Assembly (NCBI GenBank): GCA_030160035.1
Contig: BSNO01000004.1
Coordinates: 372,001-436,000 of the forward strand
Source of the DNA: Rhizobium albus
GTDB lineage: Bacteria; Pseudomonadota; Alphaproteobacteria; Rhizobiales; Rhizobiaceae
Reading direction: 5' to 3'
Length of the DNA stretch: 64,000 bases
The notes beneath the pieces were generated by a model. That model did no database searches and had not been told where the DNA came from. It saw nothing but the letters and a program-made list of their open reading frames with translations. Position numbers and translations under genes: made by a program. Shown piece by piece: positions 46,616 to 58,079 of the stretch. How positions within the stretch are numbered: position 1 is the stretch's first letter; each line of letters starts with the position of its first letter.

Positions 46616-47050
46616 ATGCAGAGAGCCGAACCGCGGCGGCGCGACGACTACCGCCTTTTCCGACCGCTTCAGACAAGATGGGCCGACAATGATGCCTACG
46701 GGCACATGAACAATGTCGTGCATTACGCGCTGTTCGATACGGCCATCAACGGCTGGTTGGTCGAAAAGGAGCTCCTCGATATCGCCCGCGGCGAGATCGT
46801 CGGGCTCGTGGTCGAAACCGGTTGCAGCTATTTCAGCGAAATGGCCTTTCCCGATCCCGTCACGGCTGGCATAGCCGTCACGCGCATCGGCACGTCGTCC
46901 GTCACCTACCGCATCGGCCTCTTTCGCGGCGACGAGGGCGTCGAGGCGGCACAGGGCCGGTTCACCCATGTCTATGTGGATCGCGTAAGTCGCAAACCGC
47001 AGCCGCTCGATGCGCGCTGGCGGACCATCCTCGAGGAGATTTCGCTATGA
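46616..47050 (+). CDS. Acyl-CoA thioesterase (4HBT hot-dog family)
   Basis: A 144-residue hot-dog thioesterase. TRWADNDAYGHMNNVVHY carries the catalytic Asp and family His-Asn pair. The target acyl-CoA is unknown; YbgC/FadM-like forms act on short or medium chains. It is divergent from the ABC operon and overlaps slyX by ATGA. Confidence 0.88.
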   Translation: MQRAEPRRRDDYRLFRPLQTRWADNDAYGHMNNVVHYALFDTAINGWLVEKELLDIARGEIVGLVVETGCSYFSEMAFPDPVTAGIAVTRIGTSSVTYRIGLFRGDEGVEAAQGRFTHVYVDRVSRKPQPLDARWRTILEEISL

Positions 47051-47259
47051 GCGCCGATCTGGAAAACCGTCTGACCGCGCTGGAAGAACTCGCCGCGCAC
47101 CAGGCGAAGACGATCGAGGATCTTTCGGACGAGCTGGCCAAACAGTATCAGGTCACCGACAGGCTGACACGCCAGGTCGAGGCGATCGCGCAGCGCTTCA
47201 TGGCGATCGAGGAACAAAGCAGCGGGCCCGTTCCAGTCACCAGACCCCCGCATTATTGA
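47047..47259 (+). CDS. slyX: SlyX family protein
   Basis: A 70-residue protein, largely coiled coil: LENRLTALEELAAHQAKTIE and LSDELAKQYQVTDRLTRQVE, ending in RPPHY as in SlyX. Function is unknown. The ATG overlaps the thioesterase stop. A longer open frame to 46822 lies in the wrong frame of the thioesterase gene. Confidence 0.9.
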   Translation: MSADLENRLTALEELAAHQAKTIEDLSDELAKQYQVTDRLTRQVEAIAQRFMAIEEQSSGPVPVTRPPHY

Positions 47260-47281
47260 AGATGCGAAACGGGGTTATGGC

Positions 47282-48112
47282 TCAGTTGTGGCCCTTCAGC
47301 CCCAGCACGTCGATCATCGAATAGAGCCCCGGCTGCTGACGACTGGCCCAAAGCGCGGCCTTGACTGCGCCGCGCGCGAAGATCGCCCGGTCGGTTGCCT
47401 TGTGGGTCAGCTCGATCGTTTCGCCTTCGCCGGCGATCAGCACCGTGTGCTCGCCGACCACCGAACCGCCGCGCAGCGTCGCAAAGCCGATCGTGCCTTC
47501 GGGCCGCGCGCCCGTGTGCCCGTCGCGCACCCGCACGCTCTTTTCCGCAAGGTCGATCGCCCGTCCGTGGGCGGCCGCCTGGCCGAGCAGCAATGCGGTG
47601 CCTGATGGCGCATCGACCTTGTGCCGGTGGTGCATTTCCAGCACCTCGATGTCCCAGTCGGCCGCTTCGAGCGCGCGGGCCGCGTCTTCCACCAGCACGG
47701 CGAGCAGGTTCACGCCAAGGCTCATATTGCCGGACTTGACGATCCGCGCACCGGCCGCCGCGTCGCGAATGGCCGCCTCGTCCTCGTCGGAACATCCGGT
47801 CGTTCCGATGATGTGGACGAGCCCCGCGGTCGAAGCGCGGCGCGAAAGTGCAACTGTCGCTTCCGGCGCCGTGAAATCCAGAACGCCGTCGGCCTCGGCA
47901 AGCGCTGCTTCCGGATCGTGGGTGACGATCACGCCATTGGCGCCCAGGCCTGCCAGTTGGCCGGCGTCAGCGCCGATCGAGGCGGCGCCCGGCCGGTCGA
48001 ATGCGCCGACGAGCACAACGCCCGGAATGGCATCGATGCTCTGGATCAGTGCGCGACCCATGCGTCCGCCTGCACCGGCTACGACGAGCTTCAGGTCCTT
48101 CATATCGCTCAT
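47282..48112 (-). CDS. dapB: 4-hydroxy-tetrahydrodipicolinate reductase
   Basis: Acts in the lysine and diaminopimelate pathway with NAD(P)H. The Rossmann motif [14 protein letters not shown] is near residue 10. The active-site [13 protein letters not shown] has catalytic His/Lys. Length is 276. It overlaps the upstream ABC-exporter stop by four bases. Confidence 0.97.
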   Translation of the reverse strand: MSDMKDLKLVVAGAGGRMGRALIQSIDAIPGVVLVGAFDRPGAASIGADAGQLAGLGANGVIVTHDPEAALAEADGVLDFTAPEATVALSRRASTAGLVHIIGTTGCSDEDEAAIRDAAAGARIVKSGNMSLGVNLLAVLVEDAARALEAADWDIEVLEMHHRHKVDAPSGTALLLGQAAAHGRAIDLAEKSVRVRDGHTGARPEGTIGFATLRGGSVVGEHTVLIAGEGETIELTHKATDRAIFARGAVKAALWASRQQPGLYSMIDVLGLKGHN

Positions 48113-49944
48113 GACATCTGCCCTTTGCTGCTGACCGGCTGGGGCAGGGCGTCGCTCTCGTCGAAGCCGTCGATGCCCAGCATCTGCATGTTGTGGAAGC
48201 GTGCGTAGATCCCGTCGGTCTTGGTGACCAGATCGTCATGGCGGCCTTCCTCGGCCACGCGTCCCGCCTGCATGACGACGATCTTGTCGGCGCGTGCGAT
48301 GGTGGACAGGCGATGCGCAATGACGATGACGGTACGGCCTTGCATCGCTGTCTCCAGCGCGCGCTGCACCAGCGCTTCCGATTCCGTGTCCAGCGCGGAC
48401 GTCGCCTCGTCCAGAAGCAGGATCGGCGCGTTGCGCACCAGCGCGCGGGCAATCGACAGCCGCTGGCGCTGGCCGCCCGAAAGCGTGATCCCGTTTTCGC
48501 CGACGGGCGTGTCGTAGCCGCGCGGTTGGGTCAGGATGAAATCATGCGCATTCGCTCGGCGCGCCGCTTCCTCGATCTCGGTATCCGTCGCATCCGGCCG
48601 GCCATAGCGGATATTGTCGCGGATCGAGCCCTCGAACAGGTAAGGCTGCTGCGAGACATAGGCGATCGCGGCGCGCAGTGACTGCTTTGTGACGTCGGCG
48701 ATATCCTGCCCGTCGATCAGGATGCGGCCTGCTTCTGGATCGTAAAAGCGCGGCACGAGGCTGATGACCGTGGACTTTCCGGCGCCCGAAGGCCCGACGA
48801 GCGCTGTCGTTTTCCCGGCATGCGCCGTGAACGAAACGTCGCGCAGGATCGGATCGCCCTGCTGGTAGGAGAAGTTGACCCCATCGAGCACCACTTCGCC
48901 CTTGCCCATCACGAGCGGCTTGGCGCCGGGACGATCGGCCTGCTGCGGCTGGATGTCGAGGATTTCGTAGATCATGCGGGCATTCACGACAGCCCGCTCG
49001 AGGCTCACCTGCAGCCGCGCCAGGCGCTTGGCCGGCTCGTAGGCGAGAAGCAGCGCCGTCACGAAGGCGAAGAACGCGCCCGGGAGCACGTCGCCATAGA
49101 TCGATCGGAACGCCGCATAGGCGAGCACGCCCGAAATCGCGAGGCCGGCAAGCGTTTCGGTCAGCGGCGAGGTCCGCTCCGTCAGCCGGATGATGCGGTT
49201 CGCCCGCCCTTCGGCCGCGTCGATCAGCCGGTTCATGCGCACCCTGAGCACGTCTTCCATGGTGAAGGATTTCACGATGGTGATGCCCTGGACAGTTTCC
49301 TGCATGGCGGCCTGAACGCTGCTGTTCAGCTCCACCGCATCGCGCGTGGCGCTCCTCAGCCGCTTCGAAATATAGCGCAATGCCAGGAGAAGCGGCGGCG
49401 CGACGGTGAAGACGATCAGCGTCAAGAGCCAGTCTTTCGACAGCATGACCCCGATCAGCGCGACGAGCGTCAGGAGGTCCCGCGCAAGCGACGTGATCGT
49501 CAGGTTCAAGACGTCGCGGATGCCGATGACGTTCTGGCTGATCTGCGCGGCGATCTGTGCGGAGCGGTTGTCGCTGTAAAACCCGACGCTGAGTGCCATC
49601 AGCTGGTCGAAGAGCCGTTTCTGGTAGCGTGCGACCAGATTATTGCCGACCTTGGCCAGAATCACGGCCTGCCCGTAGGAGGCGAGGCCGCGCAGCAGAA
49701 AGGCTGCGAAGATCGAGCCGCAGATGAGCCAGACGACGTCGGCGCGCTGATTGGCGAAGGCCTCGTTGATCACGATTTCCATGATCCAGGCCGTAAACGC
49801 CGTCGTCGCCGCCACGATTGCCAGGCAGATGGCCGCGAACACGTAGTCACGAACGTAGTCGCGCCCGTTCTCCGAAAGGATGCGCTTCAGCATCCCCATG
49901 ACGGTGTCGGGATCGAGCCGTCGCTTTTTGGTCGGTTCTGTCAT
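48109..49944 (-). CDS. ABC exporter, fused permease and ATPase (MsbA-like)
   Basis: A ~611-residue half-transporter. Six membrane helices occupy about residues 1-320; the ATPase has Walker [10 protein letters not shown] (about 400), signature [10 protein letters not shown] and Walker [13 protein letters not shown]. The class includes lipid A flippases and drug exporters; the substrate is not identifiable. The start is uncertain: ATG 49944, or GTG at 49962, which adds six residues. dapB follows with a four-base overlap. Confidence 0.88.
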   Translation of the reverse strand: MTEPTKKRRLDPDTVMGMLKRILSENGRDYVRDYVFAAICLAIVAATTAFTAWIMEIVINEAFANQRADVVWLICGSIFAAFLLRGLASYGQAVILAKVGNNLVARYQKRLFDQLMALSVGFYSDNRSAQIAAQISQNVIGIRDVLNLTITSLARDLLTLVALIGVMLSKDWLLTLIVFTVAPPLLLALRYISKRLRSATRDAVELNSSVQAAMQETVQGITIVKSFTMEDVLRVRMNRLIDAAEGRANRIIRLTERTSPLTETLAGLAISGVLAYAAFRSIYGDVLPGAFFAFVTALLLAYEPAKRLARLQVSLERAVVNARMIYEILDIQPQQADRPGAKPLVMGKGEVVLDGVNFSYQQGDPILRDVSFTAHAGKTTALVGPSGAGKSTVISLVPRFYDPEAGRILIDGQDIADVTKQSLRAAIAYVSQQPYLFEGSIRDNIRYGRPDATDTEIEEAARRANAHDFILTQPRGYDTPVGENGITLSGGQRQRLSIARALVRNAPILLLDEATSALDTESEALVQRALETAMQGRTVIVIAHRLSTIARADKIVVMQAGRVAEEGRHDDLVTKTDGIYARFHNMQMLGIDGFDESDALPQPVSSKGQMS

Positions 49945-50175
49945 GCGGTTGTCGGTTCGCACCCTGGAGACTGTGGCCGTTCGCTAAGCATTGCCGGGGT
50001 CTATAGACGCTTGGTCCCGCTTTGCCTATTGCAGCGCTGCCACGGCTTGCGCCAACGACCGCGGCGAAGAGCGTGGCCAACATGGTCGGCTGGTCGGCCG
50101 TTGCCCGCGCGGAAAACTCTTGCGTCTCCGGGCGAAGAAGACTATCTAGTCGTCAAAATTCTTGGTCATACGAGC

Positions 50176-50209
50176 AAGAGTGGGTTCCTGCCGGGGCCCG
50201 CTCTTTTTT
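50176..50209 (+). terminator. Terminator-like hairpin in the rimP leader
   Basis: AAGAGTGGG and CCCGCTCTT form a 9-bp stem with one T-G pair, followed by six T. It ends 62 bases before the rimP start, and there is no plus-strand gene upstream within 2.9 kb. It is therefore a strong candidate for an attenuator in the leader of the rimP-nusA-infB operon. The rest of the ~310-bp gap has a TATAG-like element near 50003 and nothing else I can support. Confidence 0.75.
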
Positions 50210-50271
50210 GTTTCCATCGGCAGCCGCCGACCCGACCAGTCTGCGGCGCGCCGCGCGAGCGACTGGCAGGC

Positions 50272-50904
50272 ATGACTGAAACGCAAACACTATTCGATCC
50301 GAACGAAGACCGCCTGATCACCGAAACGGGCACCGATGCGCGCATCGCCGCGATCGTGGAGCCCGTGGTGCGTTCTCTCGACATGCGCCTGGTGCGCGTG
50401 CGGCTGTCGGGCCAGAACGGGCTGACGCTGCAGATCATGGCCGAGCGGCTCGATGGCACGATGACGGTCGAAGACTGCGAGGCGCTGTCGCGCGCCGTGT
50501 CGCCCGCGCTCGATGTCGATGATCCGATCGACAAGGCCTATCACCTGGAAGTGTCCTCGCCCGGCATCGACCGCCCGATGGTCCGCCGCGCCGATTTCGC
50601 CAACTGGCAGGGCCATGTCGTCAAGGTCGAAACCTCGGTCCTCGTCGACAATCGCAAGCGCTTTCGTGGTAAGATCGCATCTGTGAGCGAAGATGGCTTC
50701 CTCCTGGAGCGCGACCAGGCGAGCTATGGCGACGAGCCGACGGTGCAGATCCCGTTCGTCGCGCTGGCCGATGCCAAGCTGATCCTGACCGACGAACTCA
50801 TTCGCGAGGCGCTGCAGGCCGACAAGGCCGCCAAGGCGGCGCGCGCAGCCAACGAGAACAATCCGCCCGAGTCCGACGAGGACGACGGCGCCGACGACAA
50901 CTAA
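50272..50904 (+). CDS. rimP: Ribosome maturation factor RimP
   Basis: Helps 30S assembly. I start at ATG 50272, giving 210 residues with the normal early segment and the central [15 protein letters not shown]. The acidic/Ala-rich C-terminus (about 175-210) is common in rhizobia. A much longer open frame upstream runs antisense through the ABC exporter and is not real. It is first in the rimP-nusA-ylxR-infB series. Confidence 0.95.
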   Translation: MTETQTLFDPNEDRLITETGTDARIAAIVEPVVRSLDMRLVRVRLSGQNGLTLQIMAERLDGTMTVEDCEALSRAVSPALDVDDPIDKAYHLEVSSPGIDRPMVRRADFANWQGHVVKVETSVLVDNRKRFRGKIASVSEDGFLLERDQASYGDEPTVQIPFVALADAKLILTDELIREALQADKAAKAARAANENNPPESDEDDGADDN

Positions 50905-51006
50905 AGCGTTTCCAGGTGAAGTGGATACCGGTTCACCGTCCGGAAGCGCGACAAATCAAATAGCTGGAGCGGTTGAGCGATTCGAAGAAAAGCGAAACTG
51001 CTCTAG
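50905..51006. repeat. Rhizobial-type palindromic intergenic repeat, copy 1
   Basis: About 102 bp beginning right after the rimP stop. It starts AGCGTTTCCAGGTGAAGTGG, carries ATACCGGTTCACCGT, and ends AAGCGAAACTGCTCTAG, so its ends are partly inverted (GCGTTTC / GCGAAAC). A second copy at 52699-52800 is about 80% identical by eye. Confidence 0.85.
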
Positions 51007-51076
51007 CGACATCTGACGGCTTCAACGCCGCAATGACGAGCGGCGCCTTCGGTGGCGCCCATTCAGGGAGATATCC

Positions 51077-52684
51077 ATGGCAGTCAGTGCAAACAGGCTC
51101 GAACTCTTGCAGATCGCCGACGCGGTCGCCCGCGAGAAGCTGATCGATCGCGAGATCGTCATCGACGCGATGGCGGACGCCATCCAAAAGGCTGCCCGCT
51201 CGCGCTACGGCCAGGAGACCGACATCCTCGCCGACATCAATCCGAAGACAGGCGAGATCAAGCTGCAGCGCCGTCTGCTCGTCGTCGACAAGGTCGAGGA
51301 CTATTCAACCCAGATCGCCCTCGAACTGGCGCGTGACCGCGACGAGAACATCCAGCTCGGCGATTTCGTGACCGATCCGCTGCCGCCCATGGATTTCGGC
51401 CGCATCGCCGCCCAGTCGGCAAAGCAGGTCATCGTCCAGAAGGTTCGCGAAGCCGAGCGCGACAAGCAGTATGATGAATACAAGGACCGCGTCGGCGAGA
51501 TCGTCAACGGCACCGTCAAGCGCGTCGAATATGGCAACGTCATCGTCGATCTCGGCCGTGGCGAAGGCATCATCCGCCGCGACGAGACGATCCCGCGGGA
51601 AAACTTCCGCTATGGCGACCGCGTCCGCGCCTATGTCTACGATGTGCGCCGCGAGCAGCGCGGCCCGCAGATATTCCTGTCGCGCACGCATCCGCAGTTC
51701 ATGGTCAAGCTCTTCACCATGGAAGTGCCGGAAATCTACGACGGCGTCATCGAGATCCGCTCGGTTGCCCGTGATCCCGGTTCGCGTGCCAAGATCGCGG
51801 TCATCTCCAACGATAGCTCCATCGATCCCGTCGGCGCCTGCGTCGGCATGCGCGGCAGCCGCGTCCAGGCGGTCGTCGGCGAGCTTCAGGGCGAAAAGAT
51901 CGACATCATCCCGTGGAGCCACGACCCGGCTTCCTTCATCGTCAACGCCCTTCAGCCGGCCGAAGTCGCCAAGGTCGTTCTCGACGAAGATGCCGAGCGC
52001 ATCGAAGTGGTCGTGCCGGACGAGCAGCTTTCGCTCGCCATCGGCCGCCGCGGCCAGAACGTGCGCCTCGCCTCGCAGCTCACCGGCTGGGATATCGACA
52101 TCCTGACCGAGGAAGAAGAAAGCCAGCGCCGCCAGAAGGAATTCGTCGAGCGCTCGAACCTCTTCATGGAAGCCCTCAATGTCGACGAGATGGTCGGCCA
52201 GGTGCTGGCATCCGAAGGCTTCAGCCAGGTCGAGGAAGTCGCCTATGTCGATCTTGACGAAATCGCGTCCATCGACGGTTTCGACGAAGAGACCGCGCAG
52301 GAACTCCAAACCCGCGCCCGCGAGCACCTCGATCGCCTGGAAGCCGAACTCGAAGCCAAGCGTGTCGAGCTCGGTGTTGCCGATGACCTGAAGCAGGTCG
52401 AAGGCCTGACGACGCAGATGCTGGTCGCGCTCGGCGAGAACGACATCAAGTCGCTCGACGACTTCGCCGGCTGTGCGGCCGACGACCTCGTCGGCTGGGC
52501 GGAGCGCAAAAACGGCGAAACCAAGCGGTTCGACGGCATCCTGAAGGATTTCGAAGTGTCCCGCGCTGACGCCGATGCGATGATCATCCAGGCGCGTCTG
52601 GCTGCCGGCTGGATCACCGAGGACGACATCGCAGCCGAAGAAGGTGCGGAAGAAGCCGTCGAAGAGGATGCCGAGCAGGCCTGA
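51077..52684 (+). CDS. nusA: Transcription termination/antitermination factor NusA
   Basis: A 535-residue RNA polymerase-binding factor. An N-terminal domain (about 1-125), S1 domain (about 135-200), two KH domains (about 230-345, including [15 protein letters not shown] and [14 protein letters not shown]) and C-terminal acidic repeats (about 355-500) follow in order. It sits in the usual place after rimP, with a palindromic repeat on each side. Confidence 0.97.
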   Translation: MAVSANRLELLQIADAVAREKLIDREIVIDAMADAIQKAARSRYGQETDILADINPKTGEIKLQRRLLVVDKVEDYSTQIALELARDRDENIQLGDFVTDPLPPMDFGRIAAQSAKQVIVQKVREAERDKQYDEYKDRVGEIVNGTVKRVEYGNVIVDLGRGEGIIRRDETIPRENFRYGDRVRAYVYDVRREQRGPQIFLSRTHPQFMVKLFTMEVPEIYDGVIEIRSVARDPGSRAKIAVISNDSSIDPVGACVGMRGSRVQAVVGELQGEKIDIIPWSHDPASFIVNALQPAEVAKVVLDEDAERIEVVVPDEQLSLAIGRRGQNVRLASQLTGWDIDILTEEEESQRRQKEFVERSNLFMEALNVDEMVGQVLASEGFSQVEEVAYVDLDEIASIDGFDEETAQELQTRAREHLDRLEAELEAKRVELGVADDLKQVEGLTTQMLVALGENDIKSLDDFAGCAADDLVGWAERKNGETKRFDGILKDFEVSRADADAMIIQARLAAGWITEDDIAAEEGAEEAVEEDAEQA

Positions 52685-52698
52685 GGCCTCACGGCTCC

Positions 52699-52800
52699 TA
52701 GAGCGTTTCCAGGTTAAGTGGATACCGGTTCACCGTCGGAAACGCGACAAATCAAAACTTAGAGCCGTTGAGCGAGTCGAAGAAACGCGAAACGGCTTTT
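52699..52800. repeat. Rhizobial-type palindromic intergenic repeat, copy 2
   Basis: Same element as at 50905-51006: TAGAGCGTTTCCAGGTTAAG, ATACCGGTTCACCGT, CGCGACAAATCAAA, then GAAACGCGAAACGGC. It fills the gap between nusA and the ylxR-like gene. Outer ends GAGCGTTTC and GAAACGC are inverted. Confidence 0.85.
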
Positions 52801-52843
52801 GCAAGAAACTGGAAAGCGGATCGTGGCCGGAAAGGTTGAGCCA

Positions 52844-53485
52844 ATGAGCGAGCGCATGTGCATCGTCACGCGCGCAAGCGGCCCGACGGAAGGCCTGATC
52901 CGCTTCGTCGCGGCTCCGGACGGCACCGTCGTTCCCGATCTGAAGGAGCGACTGCCCGGCCGCGGCTGCTGGATCACGCCCGAGCGCGATATCGTCGCAC
53001 TCGCCCTGAAGCGCCGCCTTTTCGCCAAGGCCCTCAAGGCCGAGGTGACGATCGATCCGGACATGCCGGAAATGCTCGATCGCCTGTTGCGCGATCAGTT
53101 GCTCGGCATGATGGCCATGGCCCGCAAGGCCGGCCAGTTCGTCTCCGGCGCCACCAAGGTCGACAAGGCCGTGCGCTCCGGCGAAGCGCTCGCGGTCTTC
53201 CATGCCACCGATGCGGCAGAGGACGGCGTGCGCAAGATCGGCCAGGCGCGCCATTTCGCGGTCGAGGTCGGACTGGAGCCGATCGAGGCATTTCACCTCC
53301 TCAGCGCCGACGAGATGGCGTTTCATTTGGGCGAAGGCGCGTTAATCCATGCCGCAGCGCTTGCGGGACAGGCCGGTGAGGGTGTAGTGAAGCGCGCAAA
53401 GTTGCTCCATCGCTACCGCCACGGCTTGGCTAAGCCGTCAGATGGGGCCCTCAACGGTGGGACCGAACATGGCGAACTGGAATAG
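52844..53485 (+). CDS. RNA-binding YlxR/DUF448 plus L7Ae-like protein
   Basis: A 213-residue fusion. The N-terminal YlxR part (about 1-85) has CIVTR and LPGRGCWITP. The C-terminal part (about 90-175) resembles L7Ae/YlxQ: DQLLGMMAMARKAGQFVSG. I use the ATG at 52844 because AAAGG lies eight bases upstream; a longer frame from 52799 includes the repeat. It precedes infB, as usual. Confidence 0.9.
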   Translation: MSERMCIVTRASGPTEGLIRFVAAPDGTVVPDLKERLPGRGCWITPERDIVALALKRRLFAKALKAEVTIDPDMPEMLDRLLRDQLLGMMAMARKAGQFVSGATKVDKAVRSGEALAVFHATDAAEDGVRKIGQARHFAVEVGLEPIEAFHLLSADEMAFHLGEGALIHAAALAGQAGEGVVKRAKLLHRYRHGLAKPSDGALNGGTEHGELE

Positions 53486-53587
53486 ATGTGTGGCGTCGGC
53501 ATGAGCCCGCGCCGTCGAGAATAGATCGAAACAGCGCTGCGCCGCCATCCCTGTCGCGCATCTCTGTTTCCAAGGAACGGATACGGA

Positions 53588-56329
53588 ATGAGCGACACTA
53601 AAGACGACAAGACCCTGAGCGTACCGAGCAAGTCGACCCTTACTCTGAAGCGTCCCGGCGGCAGCCAGGGCACTGTACGGCAGGAAATGGGACGCGGCCG
53701 GACGAAGGCCGTCGTCGTTGAGACGCGCAAGCGTCGCATTCACCGCCCAGAAGACGATGTGAAGCCGGCACCCGCTCAGGCGGCGCCGGCTGCACCCACG
53801 CCTGCTGCTGCCCCGGCAGCGCAGTCCCAGCAGCAGCCGGCACAGCCAGCAGCGTCGACGTCGGCATCACCTGCGCCTGCCGCCGCGGCACCCGCGCCGG
53901 CTGCCGCCGCGCCGCAGCAGCAGCCGCAACGTCCGGCAGCCCCGCGTCCGGCCCCGCAGCGCCCGGCCTCAGCTCCTCAGCGCTTCGAGACCCCGCGTCC
54001 GGCTCCGCAGGTGCGGCCGCGTCCAGGCTCCACCGGCAACCTTTCCGCCGGTGAGATGGATGCCCGCCGTCGTGCACTCGAGGAAGCACGCATCCGCGAC
54101 ATCGAGGAGCGCAAGCAGGCCGAGATCGAAGCTCGCCGCCGCGCCGAGGAAGACAAGCGCCTCGCCATCGAGCGTGCCGAGCAGGCCCGCATCGAGGCGG
54201 AACAGGCCGCGTTGAACCGGGCTGAGACCGAAGCCAAGGTCCTCTCCGCCGAATCCGGCGAACGCAAGCGTCCGGCTCCCGTCAAGGAGAAGGAAAAGGA
54301 AGAGGCTGCCCCCGTCGCCCGCGTCGGCCGCAAGGTCGATGCCGACGATGACGATGGTCGCGCCGGCCCTCGCAAGGGTGCAGGTCCGGCCAAGGTGGAG
54401 GCACCGAAGCCAACCCGCGCCAAGACCGACGGCGAACGCCGCCGTGGCAAGCTGACCCTCACGGGCGCTCTGGACGAAGATGGTTCGACCCGCGGTCGTT
54501 CGCTCTCGGCCATGCGTCGCCGCCAGGAGAAGTTCAAGCGCGCGCAGATGCAGGAGACCCGCGAGAAGATCCAGCGCGAGGTCGTCCTGCCGGAAACCAT
54601 CACCATCCAGGAACTCTCCCAGCGTATGGCGGAGCGTTCGGTCGACGTCATCAAGTACCTGATGAAGGAAGGCCAGATGATGAAGCCCGGCGACATCATC
54701 GATGCCGACCTGGCCGAGCTCATCGCCACCGAATTCGGCCACACGGTCAAGCGCGTGTCGGAATCCGACGTCGAAGAGGGCATCTTCGACGTGCAGGATG
54801 TCGATGGCGATCTGTCGTCGCGTCCGCCGATCGTCACGATCATGGGCCACGTCGACCACGGCAAGACGTCGTTGCTCGACGCCATCCGCAACGCCAACGT
54901 CGTGTCTGGCGAGGCCGGTGGCATCACCCAGCATATCGGCGCCTACCAGGTCGAGAAGGATGGCAACAAGATCACCTTCATCGACACGCCCGGCCACGCC
55001 GCCTTCACGGCCATGCGTGCCCGTGGTGCGCAGGCAACCGACATCGCGATCCTCGTGGTCGCAGCTGATGACAGCGTGATGCCGCAAACGATCGAGTCGA
55101 TCAGCCACGCCAAGGCGGCCAACGTGCCGATCATCGTGGCGATCAACAAGATCGACAAGCCGTCGGCCGACCCCCAGAAGGTCCGCACGCAGCTCCTCCA
55201 GCACGAGGTGTTCGTGGAATCCATGGGCGGTGAAGTGCTCGACGTGGAAGTGTCCGCGAAGACCGGCGCCAATCTCGACAAGCTGCTCGAAGCGATCCTT
55301 CTCCAGTCGGAAATTCTCGACCTGAAGGCCAATACGAGCCGTACGGCCGAAGGTATGGTCGTCGAAGCGAAGCTCGATCGCGGTCGCGGTTCGGTTGCCA
55401 CGGTGCTGGTCCAGAAGGGCACGCTGCATCCGGGCGAAATCATCGTCGCGGGCGACCAGTGGGGCCGCGTGCGTGCGCTGGTCAACGACCGCGGCGAAAG
55501 CGTCAAGGAAGCGGGTCCGTCGATGCCGGTCGAGATCCTCGGCCTGCAGGGCACGCCGATGGCCGGTGACCGGTTCGCGGTCGTCGAGAACGAGCAGCGC
55601 GCCCGCGAGATTTCCGAATACCGTCAGCGTCTCGCTCGTGAAAAGGCAGTCGCGCGTCAGGCCGGCTCACGCGGTTCGCTCGAACAGATGATGACGCAGC
55701 TCCAGGATACCGGGCTGAAGGAATTCCCGCTCGTCATCAAAGGCGACGTTCAGGGTTCGATCGAGGCCATCATCGGCACGCTCGACAAGCTCGGAACCAG
55801 CGAAGTTCGTGCACGCATCGTGCATTCCGGCGCTGGCGGCATTACCGAAAGCGACATCTCGCTTGCGGAAGCCTCCAATGCGGCGATCATCGGCTTCAAC
55901 GTCCGCGCCAACAAGCAGGCACGCGATGCTGCGCAGGCCGCCGGCATCGAGATCCGCTACTACAACATCATCTACGACCTGGTAGATGATGTGAAATCCG
56001 CCATGTCGGGCCTTCTGTCGCCGGAGCGGCGCGAGACCTTCATCGGCAATGCCGAGATCCTCGAGGTGTTCAACATCACGAAGATCGGCAAGGTCGCTGG
56101 TTGCCGCGTCACGGAAGGCAAGGTCGAGCGTGGAGCCGGCGTGCGCCTCATCCGCGACAACGTCGTCATCCACGAAGGCACGCTCAAGACCCTCAAGCGC
56201 TTCAAGGACGAAGTGTCCGAAGTGCCGGTCGGCCAAGAGTGCGGCATGGCGTTCCAGAACTACGAAGACATTCGTGCAGGCGACGTCATCGAGTGCTTCC
56301 GCGTCGAGCATGTAACGCGGACGCTCTAG
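53588..56329 (+). CDS. infB: Translation initiation factor IF-2
   Basis: A 913-residue IF-2. A ~300-residue Pro/Ala/Gln then Glu/Arg-rich N-terminus is followed by the IF2_N segment and the GTPase core: G1 [13 protein letters not shown] (about 420), G3 DTPGHAAF, G4 NKID. C-terminal domains II-IV end [14 protein letters not shown]. It carries initiator tRNA to the 30S subunit. Confidence 0.98.
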   Translation: MSDTKDDKTLSVPSKSTLTLKRPGGSQGTVRQEMGRGRTKAVVVETRKRRIHRPEDDVKPAPAQAAPAAPTPAAAPAAQSQQQPAQPAASTSASPAPAAAAPAPAAAAPQQQPQRPAAPRPAPQRPASAPQRFETPRPAPQVRPRPGSTGNLSAGEMDARRRALEEARIRDIEERKQAEIEARRRAEEDKRLAIERAEQARIEAEQAALNRAETEAKVLSAESGERKRPAPVKEKEKEEAAPVARVGRKVDADDDDGRAGPRKGAGPAKVEAPKPTRAKTDGERRRGKLTLTGALDEDGSTRGRSLSAMRRRQEKFKRAQMQETREKIQREVVLPETITIQELSQRMAERSVDVIKYLMKEGQMMKPGDIIDADLAELIATEFGHTVKRVSESDVEEGIFDVQDVDGDLSSRPPIVTIMGHVDHGKTSLLDAIRNANVVSGEAGGITQHIGAYQVEKDGNKITFIDTPGHAAFTAMRARGAQATDIAILVVAADDSVMPQTIESISHAKAANVPIIVAINKIDKPSADPQKVRTQLLQHEVFVESMGGEVLDVEVSAKTGANLDKLLEAILLQSEILDLKANTSRTAEGMVVEAKLDRGRGSVATVLVQKGTLHPGEIIVAGDQWGRVRALVNDRGESVKEAGPSMPVEILGLQGTPMAGDRFAVVENEQRAREISEYRQRLAREKAVARQAGSRGSLEQMMTQLQDTGLKEFPLVIKGDVQGSIEAIIGTLDKLGTSEVRARIVHSGAGGITESDISLAEASNAAIIGFNVRANKQARDAAQAAGIEIRYYNIIYDLVDDVKSAMSGLLSPERRETFIGNAEILEVFNITKIGKVAGCRVTEGKVERGAGVRLIRDNVVIHEGTLKTLKRFKDEVSEVPVGQECGMAFQNYEDIRAGDVIECFRVEHVTRTL

Positions 56330-56458
56330 TCGTCGTTCGATCGATCGGATCAGGACGCGTCGGGACATTCAGCCCGGCGCGTCTTCCCATTCGCGGAGGC
56401 TATCCACGCGGTTGTCCGTTCGATCGATATTCCCGTTTCACCGGAACAAGCATTACCC

Positions 56459-56908
56459 ATGGCACGTACGAATTCATCCAGCTCCGGACCCAGCCAGCGC
56501 ATGTTGCGTGTCGGCGAGCAGGTCCGCGCCGCCATCACGCAAGTGCTTCAGCGCGACGAAATCCGCGATCCGCTGATCGAAGCGACCGTCATTGCCATTT
56601 CCGAAGTGCGCATGTCGCCCGATCTCAAGATCGCGACGGCTTACGTCACGCCGCTTGGCGAGCGGGATCACGATGCGCTCGTCGCGGCGCTCAACCGCAA
56701 TGCGCGCGCGGTGCGCAAGCACATCACGCCAGCGCTCCGACAGATGAAATACATGCCGGAAATTCGTTTCCGGGACGACACGAGCTTCGACAATTACCAG
56801 AAGATCGATGAGCTTCTGCGCTCGCCCGAAGTCGCTCGCGATCTCGACCGCACGACCGACAATTATGGCGATGACACCGACGATGCCGACAAGGGGTCGT
56901 CGAGCTGA
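56459..56908 (+). CDS. rbfA: 30S ribosome-binding factor RbfA
   Basis: A 149-residue KH-type factor for 16S rRNA maturation. It starts [23 protein letters not shown], and has [24 protein letters not shown]. The acidic tail is typical of rhizobia. Its stop overlaps the truB start by one base. Confidence 0.96.
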   Translation: MARTNSSSSGPSQRMLRVGEQVRAAITQVLQRDEIRDPLIEATVIAISEVRMSPDLKIATAYVTPLGERDHDALVAALNRNARAVRKHITPALRQMKYMPEIRFRDDTSFDNYQKIDELLRSPEVARDLDRTTDNYGDDTDDADKGSSS

Positions 56909-57846
56909 TGGGCGGTCGTCGCGGCAAGAACAAGGGTCGGCCCGTCTCGGGCTGGATCATCCTCGACAAGCCAGAGGATTTCGGCTCGACGGAGGCCGTC
57001 TCCAAGATCAAGTGGCTGTTCAAGGCCCAGAAGGCCGGCCATGCCGGAACCTTGGATCCCCTGGCGTCCGGCCTCCTGCCGATCGCCCTTGGCGACGCCA
57101 CCAAGACGGTTCCCTACGTCATGGATGGGCGTAAGATCTATGAATTCACCGTGCGGTGGGGTGCCGAGCGCGACACCGACGATATGGAAGGCGAGGTCAC
57201 GCAATCGAGCGACCGTCGCCCGGCCCAATCCGACATCGAGGCCCTGCTGCCGCGCTATACCGGCGTGATCGAGCAGATCCCGCCGCAGTATTCTGCGGTC
57301 AAGATCGACGGCAACCGTGCCTACGATCTCGCGCGTGGCGGAGAAACGGTCGAGATCGCGTCGCGGGAAGTGGAAATCCACCGTCTCGATCTGGTCGCCT
57401 GTCCCGAGGACGATCTTGCCGTCTTCGTCGTGGAATGCGGCAAGGGCACCTATGTGCGTTCGCTCGCCCGCGATTTCGGTCGCGATCTTGGCTGCTATGG
57501 CCATATCGCCAAGCTGCGCCGCATCGGCGTCGCGCCGTTCTCAGACGAAGACATGGTGCCACTCGCCGACCTGACGGTGTTGGAAGAGATGGCGGATGAT
57601 GCAGAGCGGCTTGCTGCGCTCGATGCGTTCCTGATCGACACCGGTGAAGCGCTCGCCAATCTGCCGCATGTCGCGATCACCGACGATCAGGCGCACCGGC
57701 TGCGCATGGGCAACCCGATCATTCTGCGCGGCCGCGACGCGCCGCTCGATGAGGCCGATGTCTGGGTCACGGCGCGCGGTCGTCTTGTTGCAATCGGCGA
57801 AATTGGCCAAGGAGAGTTTCGTCCCCGCCGGGTTTTCGGCAACTGA
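56908..57846 (+). CDS. truB: tRNA pseudouridine-55 synthase
   Basis: Makes pseudouridine 55 in tRNA. The catalytic aspartate is Asp50 in [19 protein letters not shown]. The N-terminal [16 protein letters not shown] and the C-terminal PUA-like region complete the 312-residue protein. It overlaps rbfA by one base. Confidence 0.97.
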   Translation: MGGRRGKNKGRPVSGWIILDKPEDFGSTEAVSKIKWLFKAQKAGHAGTLDPLASGLLPIALGDATKTVPYVMDGRKIYEFTVRWGAERDTDDMEGEVTQSSDRRPAQSDIEALLPRYTGVIEQIPPQYSAVKIDGNRAYDLARGGETVEIASREVEIHRLDLVACPEDDLAVFVVECGKGTYVRSLARDFGRDLGCYGHIAKLRRIGVAPFSDEDMVPLADLTVLEEMADDAERLAALDAFLIDTGEALANLPHVAITDDQAHRLRMGNPIILRGRDAPLDEADVWVTARGRLVAIGEIGQGEFRPRRVFGN

Positions 57847-57863
57847 AATCCATTTCACACGTT

Positions 57864-57891
57864 GCGCGCCTAGTTGGACAACTTGGCGCGC
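57864..57891 (+). other. GC-rich stem-loop after truB
   Basis: GCGCGCC-t-AGTT-ggac-AACT-t-GGCGCGC is a near-perfect hairpin with one T-T mismatch, 18 bp past the truB stop. There is no T run, so termination is uncertain. It could be a protein site or a message end. Confidence 0.45.
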
Positions 57892-58079
57892 CTATCTACG
57901 CCAGGAGCGTTCTCGGCCGGTGGCCGAAGGAGAAACTATAAAGTGCCGGGCCCGCCATTCCGGCAAGAACAATAACGAGAACGCGCTGCCGCATAGAAGG
58001 CTCGGGATCAGATGTTCGAAGTTGTTTCCCATCATCGGCTGAGCAGTCAGAAGCGCGCCTCGATGCGGGTTGCGTGCTG

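Noticed and set aside
44826-46709. A 627-codon plus-strand frame antisense to the nucleoside ABC ATPase
   Set aside because: It is an antisense shadow caused by strong GC codon bias; the minus-strand gene has complete ATPase motifs.
48820-50904. A 694-codon open frame on the plus strand across the ABC exporter region
   Set aside because: Its first two-thirds are antisense to the complete exporter gene and lack protein-like patterns; only its end (from 50272) is rimP.
53969-55429. A 486-codon minus-strand frame inside infB
   Set aside because: It is antisense to the GTPase core of infB, which has intact G motifs.
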